Shown here: positions 1 through 5,668 of the stretch, piece by piece | Position numbering within the stretch: the stretch's first letter is position 1 | How the letters are laid out: each line of letters starts with the position of its first letter | Assembly (NCBI GenBank): GCA_959021945.1 | Contig: CAUEYG010000132.1 | Location: 1 to 5,668, forward strand | DNA length: 5,668 nucleotides | Reading direction: 5' to 3' | Origin: an uncultured Eubacteriales bacterium | Lineage (GTDB): Bacteria; Bacillota; Clostridia; Peptostreptococcales; Anaerovoracaceae | Made by a program: the position numbers and the translations under genes | Notes under the pieces: model-generated | The model's database searches: none | The model's input: the letters and a program-made list of their open reading frames with translations, nothing else | Told to the model about the DNA's origin: nothing

Positions 1-540
1 GTCTCTCATGTGGTAACGATGGTTGCTTTTTTTGTCATTGTTTTAATTCCTGTTATCTTTGAACTGTTTGGAATTAGCGGAGGCTCTGAAAGCGTTGCTA
101 TATCCGCCTCGCCCCTGATTATAATCCAGCTTTTAGGCGTTGGTATTATTGCGGCAACCACATTGGTCGTACCCGGTCTTTCCGGCACAATGATTCTTAC
201 AGCCATTGGTTATTACAAGCCTTTGCTCTTCATTGCCAGCACCTTTGTCACAGCCCTTGTGACCTTAAATTTTGAAAAGGCCTTTAGCCAGTTGGTCTTT
301 ATCATACCTTTGGGCGTTGGTGTTGTTCTCGGCGTTTTTCTCATCGCCAAGCTGGTCAGCTACCTGTTCCGTACCATACCGGCTTATGTCTATTCGGCTA
401 TTATCGGCCTTATCGCCGCCACACCGCTTGTCATGCTCAATGATGTAAAGGATTATGATATTTCTTTATTCAATGTGTTAATCAGTATCCTGACTCTGCT
501 CATCGGTTTCTTTCTTGTGAGAAAGTTTGAGGAGAAGTAG
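1..540 (+). CDS. DUF368 family polytopic membrane protein, C-terminal part (5' partial)
   Basis: The frame is open from the first base of the window and ends with TAG at 538-540, giving 179 visible residues. The first ATG at 10 is probably internal, because there is no ribosome binding site room before it and DUF368 proteins usually run to about 270-300 residues. Counting from that ATG, the motif PGLSGT (55-60) followed by MILTAIGYY matches the second of the two PGxSG(S/T) motifs of DUF368. About six hydrophobic segments can be seen, near residues 4-20, 35-56, 70-86, 95-120, 125-143 and 152-171, and the protein ends in a short charged tail (RKFEEK). The family sits in the cytoplasmic membrane, and members have been implicated in recycling undecaprenyl phosphate, the lipid carrier for cell-wall synthesis, by flipping it inwards (PopT-type). 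That role is carried over from the family and not shown here. The gene converges on the pts/gapA operon and has no evident functional link with it. Confidence 0.85.
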   Translation, partial: VSHVVTMVAFFVIVLIPVIFELFGISGGSESVAISASPLIIIQLLGVGIIAATTLVVPGLSGTMILTAIGYYKPLLFIASTFVTALVTLNFEKAFSQLVFIIPLGVGVVLGVFLIAKLVSYLFRTIPAYVYSAIIGLIAATPLVMLNDVKDYDISLFNVLISILTLLIGFFLVRKFEEK

Positions 541-552
541 CAGCCGCTATAG

Positions 553-600
553 ACAAAGTCGGCCTCTCAAGAAAGAGATGAGGCCGACTTTGTTCTTTTC
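553..600 (+). terminator. Rho-independent terminator of the DUF368 gene, in a convergent intergenic gap
   Basis: A perfect 14-bp inverted repeat (ACAAAGTCGGCCTC at 553-566 with GAGGCCGACTTTGT at 580-593) encloses a 13-nt loop. It is followed by the T-rich tail TCTTTTC, and it starts 12 nt after the DUF368 stop codon. The same hairpin lies 23 nt beyond the gapA stop on the minus strand, so it may also hinder transcription from that side. There, however, the bases after the stem read CTATAGCGG, which is not a U-tract, so intrinsic termination of the operon at this point would be weaker. Confidence 0.9.
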
Positions 601-616
601 AAGGGTAATTTTTTTG

Positions 617-1633
617 TTATATGAGGGTTGACATATGTCCCAAAGTCCTGATTAACTGAGAAACATAACTCATTTCATTGTCATACCATGCTACAACGCG
701 GACTTCATAAATCTTGGTTCCGCATCTCTGAGCTAAAGTCTGAGTAGCATCAAACAAGGAGCCGTAGCTCATACCGATTACATCGCTGGAAACAAGCTCT
801 TCCTCAGAATATCCAAAGGATTCATTGGCTTCCTTTTTCATGGCTTCATTGAGCCCTTCCACACTTACGGATTCTGTTTCATCCTTTAAGGTAGCATCCA
901 AAATAGTAATGGAACCGGAAGGTACCGGCACTCTCTGGGCTGATCCAATGAGCTTTCCTGCTAACTCGGGTATTACAAGACCAATGGCTTTTGCCGCCCC
1001 TGTACTGTTTGGAACAATGTTGATTGCTCCTGCCCTGGCACGTCTAAAGTCACCTTTTCTGTGAGGTCCATCCAGAATCATCTGATCTCCTGTATAGGCG
1101 TGGATGGTTGTCATAAATCCGGTCCTTAGCTCTCTGTAGTCATTAAGAGCTTTTGCCATAGGGGCCAGACAGTTTGTGGTGCAGGAAGCGCCGGAAACAA
1201 TGGTATCTTCCTTTGTCAAAACTTCATGATTTACTCCATACACGATGGTAGGCAGATCATTGCCTGCAGGGGCTGAGATCAGCACTTTTTTTGCTCCTGC
1301 ATCAAGATGGGCCTGGGATTTTGCCTTTGATGCGAAAAATCCGGTACATTCCAGCACAATATCCACATCCAGCTCTCCCCAAGGCAGCTTGGCCGGGTCG
1401 GATTCTTTATAAATTCTAATGGTCTTTCCATCTACTGTAATAGACTCTTCATCATGTTCTACCGTATGATCTCTATAAGCGCCCTGGACACTGTCATATT
1501 TGAGCAGGTACGCCAGCATCTCCGGCTTTGTCAAATCATTAATTGCTACAACTTCATAATTCTTGTCATTAAATACCTTTCTGAATGCCAGTCTTCCAAT
1601 TCTCCCAAATCCGTTAATTGCAATCTTTGTCAT
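617..1633 (-). CDS. gapA: Glyceraldehyde-3-phosphate dehydrogenase, type I (glycolytic)
   Basis: This enzyme converts glyceraldehyde 3-phosphate, NAD+ and phosphate to 1,3-bisphosphoglycerate in cytoplasmic glycolysis. The product is 338 residues, the normal family length. The N-terminal Rossmann fold starts with NGFGRIGR (residues 7-14), and Asp33 in the INDL motif is the acidic residue that favours NAD+ over NADP+. The catalytic segment SGASCTTNCLAP carries the nucleophile Cys151, and His178 in TTIHAYTGDQ is the catalytic base. The S-loop (DGPHRKGDFRRARAG, about 188-202) and the C-terminal WYDNEMSY (316-323) are intact. Start: ATG at 1633-1631, with AAAGGAGG at 1650-1643 nine nt upstream. 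It lies 28 nt after ptsI with no terminator between, so it is probably cotranscribed with the PTS genes. A TATAAT hexamer overlapping the ptsI stop could give it extra local transcription. This placement is notable because gap in Firmicutes is more often linked to pgk-tpi-pgm-eno. The gapA symbol assumes that this is the glycolytic paralogue. Confidence 0.97.
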   Translation of the reverse strand: MTKIAINGFGRIGRLAFRKVFNDKNYEVVAINDLTKPEMLAYLLKYDSVQGAYRDHTVEHDEESITVDGKTIRIYKESDPAKLPWGELDVDIVLECTGFFASKAKSQAHLDAGAKKVLISAPAGNDLPTIVYGVNHEVLTKEDTIVSGASCTTNCLAPMAKALNDYRELRTGFMTTIHAYTGDQMILDGPHRKGDFRRARAGAINIVPNSTGAAKAIGLVIPELAGKLIGSAQRVPVPSGSITILDATLKDETESVSVEGLNEAMKKEANESFGYSEEELVSSDVIGMSYGSLFDATQTLAQRCGTKIYEVRVVAWYDNEMSYVSQLIRTLGHMSTLI

Positions 1634-1660
1634 AATGCATTTCCTCCTTTGAATTTTATC

Positions 1661-1666
1661 ATTATA
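1661..1666 (-). promoter_or_regulatory. Possible -10 box for an internal gapA promoter (weak)
   Basis: The minus strand reads a perfect TATAAT here, partly inside the ptsI stop codon. Transcription from it would begin near 1654, leaving a leader of about 20 nt that still contains the gapA ribosome binding site. Against it, the hexamers 16-18 bp upstream (such as AGTGGA) do not resemble TTGACA, and there is no extended TG motif. An AT-rich intergenic gap can produce this hexamer by chance. Confidence 0.2.
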
Positions 1667-3359
1667 AACTTTTTAAAAAGTCTTCCACTTCATCTGCGGT
1701 TGCCAGGGTCATAGCCTTGTCTGCCGCCTGCTCTGCCTCTTTTTGCGTCCATTTGGAAATTTGATATCTTGTGGCCAATACTGACGCTGGGTTTACGCTA
1801 AATTCTTCCAACCCAAAGGCCAAAAGCAGAGGAGTCAACAGCGGGTCTGCCGCCGCTTCTCCACACATTCCCACTGGAATCTTTGCTTCATTTGCGCATT
1901 TTATAATATGTCTGATGGACCGAAGGACGGCCGGATGGTATGGACGGTTTAAATAGGCCACCTGGGCGTTTCCCCGATCTGCCGCCATGGTGTACTGGAC
2001 CAGATCATTAGTGCCAATGCTGAAAAAATCACTTTCTTTTGCCAAAAGATCTGCGATCATGCTGGCTGCCGGCGTCTCGATCATAACCCCCACCTGCAGC
2101 TGTTTATCATAGGCGATTCCCTTTTGGTCAAATTCTCCCATGATTTTTTTGACTTCCTGCTTTACAGCCCGAATTTCCTCTACTGTAGTCACAAGTGGAA
2201 CCATAATCTTAATATGTCCAAAAGCACTGGCCCTTATCATGGCTCGCAGCTGAGTCTCATAGATGTCCTTGTGCTTCAGGCAATATCTGACAGCGCGAAA
2301 TCCCAGGAAAGGGTTATCTTCCTTTTCCATGTTTAGATAGTCAATCCCTTTATCTCCGCCTACGTCTAACGTTCGGATGATGACAGCCCGGCCTTTAAAG
2401 ATCTGGGCAGCTTTTTTGTAAGCCTCAAACTGTTCCTCTTCCTCAGGCGCAGTCTGTTTGTCCATAAACAGAAATTCGGTTCGGAAAAGTCCAATGCCCT
2501 CACTGTCTTTTTCTGCAGCAGTCACTGCATCTTTTGGGTTTCCAATATTACTGTAAACTTCTTTTTTCTGTCCATCAGCAGTTAAGGATTGTTTTCCTAT
2601 GTAACTCTGAAGGAGCTCTTTTTCTTTACTATAGTCAGCCTGCTGCTGACGGTATTGTTCTTCCTCTGGATCTCTTGGATTCTGGATGACGATTCCTTTC
2701 CTGCCGTCTACAATCACAGTATCCCCGTCTTCCAATACCTTGGTTATGTTTTCAATACTGAGCACTGCGGGTATTTCCAAAGCTCTGGCCAAAATAGCAG
2801 AATGGGAAGTCATGCCTCCCTTTTCTGTAGCAATACCGCATACATGATCCTTATTCATTTCCGCAGTCATGGAAGGGGTTAAATCCTCAGTCACTAGAAT
2901 GCTTCCCGCAGGAATATCCTGCAGCGACTTTTCCTCAATATTCAGCAGGATCTTTAACATTCTTGTCTTAATATCCTGCACATCTGTTGCCCTTTGGCGT
3001 GTCAGCTCATCATCCACACCGGAAAACATTTGAATAAATAGATTGAGAACCTGTTCGCAGGCAGCTTCTGCACAAGTGCCGCCTTTGATTAGATCTTCAA
3101 TCTGAGACAGCATATAAGGATCCTTTATCATCTGAATATGGCCCCTTATAATTTCCACTTCCTTAGGGTCCACTGCTTGTTCCATGGACTTTGCCAGGTT
3201 TTCAGTTTTCCGGCAAAAGGTTTCAACAGCATGGCGGAAGCGGGAAAGCTCCGCCTCCGTATCTGTAATTTGGCAGGATTCATAAGTGATTTCCTGTTGT
3301 TTTATAATATACGCTTTTCCGATTCCTATCCCATCGGATACGGAAATACCTTTCAGCAT
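1662..3359 (-). CDS. ptsI: Phosphoenolpyruvate-protein phosphotransferase (PTS enzyme I)
   Basis: Enzyme I is the cytoplasmic entry point of the sugar phosphotransferase system: it autophosphorylates from PEP and hands the phosphate to HPr. From the ATG at 3359 it has 565 residues, close to the family norm of about 570. The N-terminal HPr-binding and swivelling region ends with GGMTSHSAI, whose His186 is the phosphorylated residue (His189 in E. coli EI). The C-terminal PEP-binding TIM barrel keeps the residues matching E. coli Arg296 (GLFRTEF), Arg332 (IRTLDVGGDK), Glu431 (ET), Asn454-Asp455 (IGTNDL), Arg465 (DRG) and Cys502 (MCGEAA). All are here, each numbered three lower. I chose ATG 3359 because GAGGTGA (3371-3365), a seven-base match to the anti-Shine-Dalgarno sequence, is ideally placed for it and the product then begins MLKGI, usual for the family. 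A GTG at 3368 in the same frame would add three residues but lies inside that site. The gene follows ptsH by 14 nt and precedes gapA by 28 nt. Confidence 0.97.
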   Translation of the reverse strand: MLKGISVSDGIGIGKAYIIKQQEITYESCQITDTEAELSRFRHAVETFCRKTENLAKSMEQAVDPKEVEIIRGHIQMIKDPYMLSQIEDLIKGGTCAEAACEQVLNLFIQMFSGVDDELTRQRATDVQDIKTRMLKILLNIEEKSLQDIPAGSILVTEDLTPSMTAEMNKDHVCGIATEKGGMTSHSAILARALEIPAVLSIENITKVLEDGDTVIVDGRKGIVIQNPRDPEEEQYRQQQADYSKEKELLQSYIGKQSLTADGQKKEVYSNIGNPKDAVTAAEKDSEGIGLFRTEFLFMDKQTAPEEEEQFEAYKKAAQIFKGRAVIIRTLDVGGDKGIDYLNMEKEDNPFLGFRAVRYCLKHKDIYETQLRAMIRASAFGHIKIMVPLVTTVEEIRAVKQEVKKIMGEFDQKGIAYDKQLQVGVMIETPAASMIADLLAKESDFFSIGTNDLVQYTMAADRGNAQVAYLNRPYHPAVLRSIRHIIKCANEAKIPVGMCGEAAADPLLTPLLLAFGLEEFSVNPASVLATRYQISKWTQKEAEQAADKAMTLATADEVEDFLKSL

Positions 3360-3363
3360 TTGG

Positions 3364-3371
3364 CTCACCTC
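3364..3371 (-). promoter_or_regulatory. Ribosome binding site that decides the ptsI start
   Basis: The minus strand reads GAGGTGAG, followed by CCAA and then ATG at 3359. The match to the 16S rRNA 3' end (AGGAGGTGATC) covers GAGGTGA, and the spacing suits the ATG. The in-frame GTG at 3368-3366 is part of this site, so its use as the start would need a different, more distant site (GGAGAAG at 3385-3379). Confidence 0.7.
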
Positions 3372-3373
3372 AT

Positions 3374-3640
3374 TTATTCTTCTCCGAAACCGGATTCTAC
3401 CATACTGACAGCTTCTTTCAAGGCTTCCTCTTCATCTGCACCGTCACATACAATCTTAATTTCCGCACCGAATTTAATGCAGGCTGCAATAAGATTCATG
3501 ACACTCTTCCCATTTACTTCCATGTTTTGAAATTGAATTTTTACATCTGAGCCGTATTTTGCCATAGCGTTAGCAAAGTTGGTGGCCGGTCTCATGTGAA
3601 ATCCTTCTGCGTTTGTAACTTTTAACTCCTTTGATACCAT
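3374..3640 (-). CDS. ptsH: Phosphocarrier protein HPr
   Basis: HPr is the small cytoplasmic carrier that takes phosphate from enzyme I and gives it to the IIA domains of sugar permeases, here most directly FruA. The product is 88 residues, the standard size. His15, the phosphorylated residue, lies in GFHMRPA (13-19) with the supporting Arg17. The motif NGKSVMNL (43-50) contains Ser46, the HPr kinase target in Firmicutes. Ser46-phosphorylated HPr acts as a CcpA corepressor in catabolite repression, so this gene likely serves regulation as well as transport. The active-site loop is unusual: most HPr proteins have GLHARPA, whereas Phe14 and Met16 replace Leu and Ala here. Start: ATG at 3640-3638, with GAGGAGG (3655-3649) eight nt upstream. 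That site directly abuts the fruA stop codon, which suggests translational coupling with fruA. Keeping His15 excludes a Crh-type regulatory paralogue. Confidence 0.96.
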   Translation of the reverse strand: MVSKELKVTNAEGFHMRPATNFANAMAKYGSDVKIQFQNMEVNGKSVMNLIAACIKFGAEIKIVCDGADEEEALKEAVSMVESGFGEE

Positions 3641-3655
3641 AATCGTTGCCTCCTC

Positions 3656-5608
3656 TTATATTTGATCTGTTTTGGTCTTTTTTAAAACAGCTAATAAAAT
3701 CATGCCTACGATAGCGCCTGCAACTAAGGCCAAAAGATATCCGCCCACATTGCCTACTACAGGGAATACGAAGATTCCTCCATGAGGCGCCCGAAGGGTA
3801 CATCCCATTGCCATGGAAATGCCTCCGGCCACTGCTGAACCAACCACGCAGGATGGAATCACACGCAATGGATCTGATGCTGCAAAAGGGATGGCCCCTT
3901 CTGTAATAAAGCACAGTCCCATAATATAGTTGACAACTCCTGCTTTTCTTTCTTCTGCTGTAAACTTGTGTTTAAAGAAAGTGGTTGCCAGGGCAATGGC
4001 AATAGGCGGAACCATGCCTCCGATCATAACAGCGGCCATAATGTTAAATCCGCCGGAAGCAATAGCTGCAGTACCAAAGACATAAGCAGCTTTATTGAAA
4101 GGCCCTCCCATGTCAATGGCCATCATACCGGCAAGCAGACATCCCAGCAAAATCTGACTGGCGCTTCCCATGGAATTCAAACCATTTGTAATGGCAGTGT
4201 TGAGAGCTCCTACCGCTGGATTGATAAAGCACATAAACGCACCCATTAAAATTGTCCCAAATAGCGGAAGGATCAGCACTGGTAACATACTTTCTAGGCT
4301 TTCAGGAAGGAAGGAGAAAATCTTTTTCAGCAGCAATACGATAAATCCTCCTACAAAGCATGCAATTAAGGCTCCCAAAAATCCGGATACTGCTGCTGTA
4401 TCTCCGCCTACATTAGCAAAGGTACTTCCCAAAGTAGCAATGGAACCGCCTACAAAACCTACGGCAAGACCGGGCCGGTCTGCAATACTCTTTGCAATAT
4501 ATCCTGCCAATACCGGCATCATGAAATTAAAGGCAACGCCTCCTATTGTTTTAAAGAAAGCCGCTGCAGCCGTATAAGTCCCAAAGTCTGCGTCACGAGG
4601 TGCACCGGCAATGGTGTCGATTAAAAAGGCCAGTGCAATCATAATTCCGCCGCCGATTACAAATGGCAGCATATAAGATACTCCGTTCATCAGATGTTTG
4701 TAAATCTGACGCCCCACTCCTTCTTCGCCATCTGTACCGGTCTCCGAAGTCTTAGTTCCATTATAGTGGAGGATAGGAGCCTGATCTTTTACAATTTTTT
4801 CAATCAACTCCTCCGGTTTATTGATCCCTGCCGACACGTTGGTCTTGTAAACCGGTTTTCCGTCAAAGCGGGCCATATCTACATTTTTGTCTGCGGCAAT
4901 AATAATACCTTTTGCAGACTTTATTTCTTCCGAAGTCAGTACATTTTTAGCTCCGCCTGAGCCATTGGTCTCAGCTTTCAGATTGTACCCCATTTCTTTT
5001 GCTTTTTTCTCCAGAGCCTCTGCTGCCATGTAGGTATGGGCAATTCCCGTAGGACAGGCTGTTACCGCCAGAATCTGGTATCCCTCTGTTTCAGCTGTCT
5101 CCATACTGCTCCTGCTGCGATCCGTTTCCTTTTTCTGCGCCTCTTCAGGATAGCGTTCTCGTTCTTTGTTATCAATGGCTTCTAAAAATTCTTCCGGAGA
5201 TGACGCCTTCAAAAGGCTTTCCCTCAAATCCATATCCATCAGCAGTGTCATAAGCCTTGATAAGACTTCCAAATGCAAATCTCCGTCAACAGGAGCTGCA
5301 ATCATAAATAAAATATTTGACGGTTTACCATCGGGCGCTTGGTAGTCCACCCCCTCCGCAACAGTAATAGCTGTAAGTCCCGCCTGTCTTACTGCAGCGC
5401 TCTTGGCATGAGGAATTGCAATTCCCTCGCCTACTGCAGTGGTCCCCTCTTCTTCTCTTGACAGGATTCCCCTTCTGTATTCTTCTTTGTCAATCAGATT
5501 TCCTGCCTTTTCATGCAAATCAATCAAAGTGCTGATTGCTTCTTCCTTTGAAGCCACCTGTGCACCGGGTATAATTGATTCTTTTTTCAATAAATCAATA
5601 ATTCGCAT
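3656..5608 (-). CDS. fruA: PTS fructose transporter subunit EIIABC
   Basis: This membrane permease imports and phosphorylates fructose, normally to fructose 1-phosphate. It has 650 residues and three domains in the order IIA-IIB-IIC, as in the B. subtilis-type FruA. The IIA domain (about 1-147) has the phosphohistidine His67 in GIAIPHAKS. A charged linker (about 148-175) follows. The IIB domain (about 177-275) has the phosphocysteine Cys185 in VTACPTGIAHT, and there is only one IIB copy. The IIC domain (about 300-645) is strongly hydrophobic, with several membrane spans and the conserved segments ITEGAIPFA (568-576) and APHGGIFVFP (607-616). Start: ATG at 5608-5606, preceded by an imperfect site AAGGAAGG (5625-5618) nine nt upstream. 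It is the first complete gene of the minus-strand cluster, and ptsH starts 15 nt after its stop, so specific and general PTS proteins would be made together. Fructose is the best guess for the substrate; related Fru-family permeases can take mannose or 2-O-mannosyl-glycerate. Confidence 0.93.
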   Translation of the reverse strand: MRIIDLLKKESIIPGAQVASKEEAISTLIDLHEKAGNLIDKEEYRRGILSREEEGTTAVGEGIAIPHAKSAAVRQAGLTAITVAEGVDYQAPDGKPSNILFMIAAPVDGDLHLEVLSRLMTLLMDMDLRESLLKASSPEEFLEAIDNKERERYPEEAQKKETDRSRSSMETAETEGYQILAVTACPTGIAHTYMAAEALEKKAKEMGYNLKAETNGSGGAKNVLTSEEIKSAKGIIIAADKNVDMARFDGKPVYKTNVSAGINKPEELIEKIVKDQAPILHYNGTKTSETGTDGEEGVGRQIYKHLMNGVSYMLPFVIGGGIMIALAFLIDTIAGAPRDADFGTYTAAAAFFKTIGGVAFNFMMPVLAGYIAKSIADRPGLAVGFVGGSIATLGSTFANVGGDTAAVSGFLGALIACFVGGFIVLLLKKIFSFLPESLESMLPVLILPLFGTILMGAFMCFINPAVGALNTAITNGLNSMGSASQILLGCLLAGMMAIDMGGPFNKAAYVFGTAAIASGGFNIMAAVMIGGMVPPIAIALATTFFKHKFTAEERKAGVVNYIMGLCFITEGAIPFAASDPLRVIPSCVVGSAVAGGISMAMGCTLRAPHGGIFVFPVVGNVGGYLLALVAGAIVGMILLAVLKKTKTDQI

Positions 5609-5632
5609 GTCTCTTTTCCTTCCTTTCCCTTA

Positions 5633-5668
5633 CTATTTTTGGACACACTCCATGATCTTTTCTTTTGT
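5633..5668 (-). CDS. Possible C-terminal end of the gene upstream of fruA (partial)
   Basis: Reading the minus strand from the window edge, one frame gives TKEKIMECVQK and then tandem stops TAG (5635-5633) and TAA (5632-5630), 24 nt before the fruA start. That spacing matches the other gaps in this operon. The fragment is only 11 residues and cannot be identified from sequence. By gene order in related clusters the neighbour could be fruK (1-phosphofructokinase), but this is inference from context only. The other two minus frames are also open over these few bases. Confidence 0.35.
   Translation of the reverse strand, partial: TKEKIMECVQK

Noticed and set aside
6..206. A 66-residue minus-strand frame opposite the DUF368 gene
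   Set aside because: It is antisense to the conserved PGLSGT membrane region and has no supporting start signal.
1634..1661. A terminator or riboswitch between ptsI and gapA
   Set aside because: The gap is only 28 nt, contains no inverted repeat, and is largely taken up by the ribosome binding site.
3138..3530. A 130-residue + strand frame antisense to ptsI and ptsH
   Set aside because: It is fully covered by conserved coding sequence on the minus strand and shows no ribosome binding site or recognisable domain.
3570..3914. A 114-residue minus-strand frame overlapping fruA and ptsH
   Set aside because: It lies in another frame inside two well-supported genes with intact catalytic motifs, has no family resemblance I recognise, and is rich in Arg, Ser, Cys and Gly as shadow frames often are.
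4170..4577. A 135-residue + strand frame antisense to fruA
   Set aside because: It is the opposite strand of the conserved IIC domain, and its Pro/Ala/Lys-rich composition is explained by the complement of membrane-segment codons.
3656..5608. A broken or fused fruA
   Set aside because: The IIA-IIB-IIC fusion is a standard architecture for this family, its length is normal, and His67 and Cys185 are both present.

Overview
This window looks like a piece of chromosome from a low- to moderate-GC Firmicute, probably of the clostridial (Lachnospiraceae-like) kind. The inference rests on strong AGGAGG-type ribosome binding sites, an HPr with both His15 and the regulatory Ser46 typical of Gram-positive bacteria, and the clostridial gene order in which a fructose-specific EIIABC is followed directly by ptsH and ptsI. 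The taxonomic placement is inference; nothing in the window proves it.

Layout: positions 1-540 (+ strand) hold the C-terminal part of a DUF368 polytopic membrane protein whose start lies outside the window. A strong 14-bp hairpin with a T-rich tail (553-600) terminates it. Everything else is on the minus strand and reads towards that terminator: a possible tail of an upstream gene (5668-5633), fruA (5608-3656), ptsH (3640-3374), ptsI (about 3359-1662) and gapA (1633-617). The gaps between these genes are 24, 15, 14 and 28 nt. No terminator-like hairpin is seen between them, so they are probably one operon whose main promoter is outside the window.

Together the minus-strand genes form a full phosphorelay plus one glycolytic enzyme. 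Enzyme I takes phosphate from PEP and passes it to HPr. HPr passes it to the IIA, then the IIB, domain of FruA, which imports fructose as a phosphoester. GAPDH then carries carbon through the first energy-yielding step of lower glycolysis, upstream of PEP formation. All catalytic residues I could check are present and no gene is frameshifted or truncated except at the window edges.

I found no mobile element, CRISPR array, RNA gene or clearly new system. The most noteworthy points are the attachment of gapA to the ptsHI/fru cluster, an atypical HPr active-site loop, and a possible internal promoter box overlapping the ptsI stop codon.
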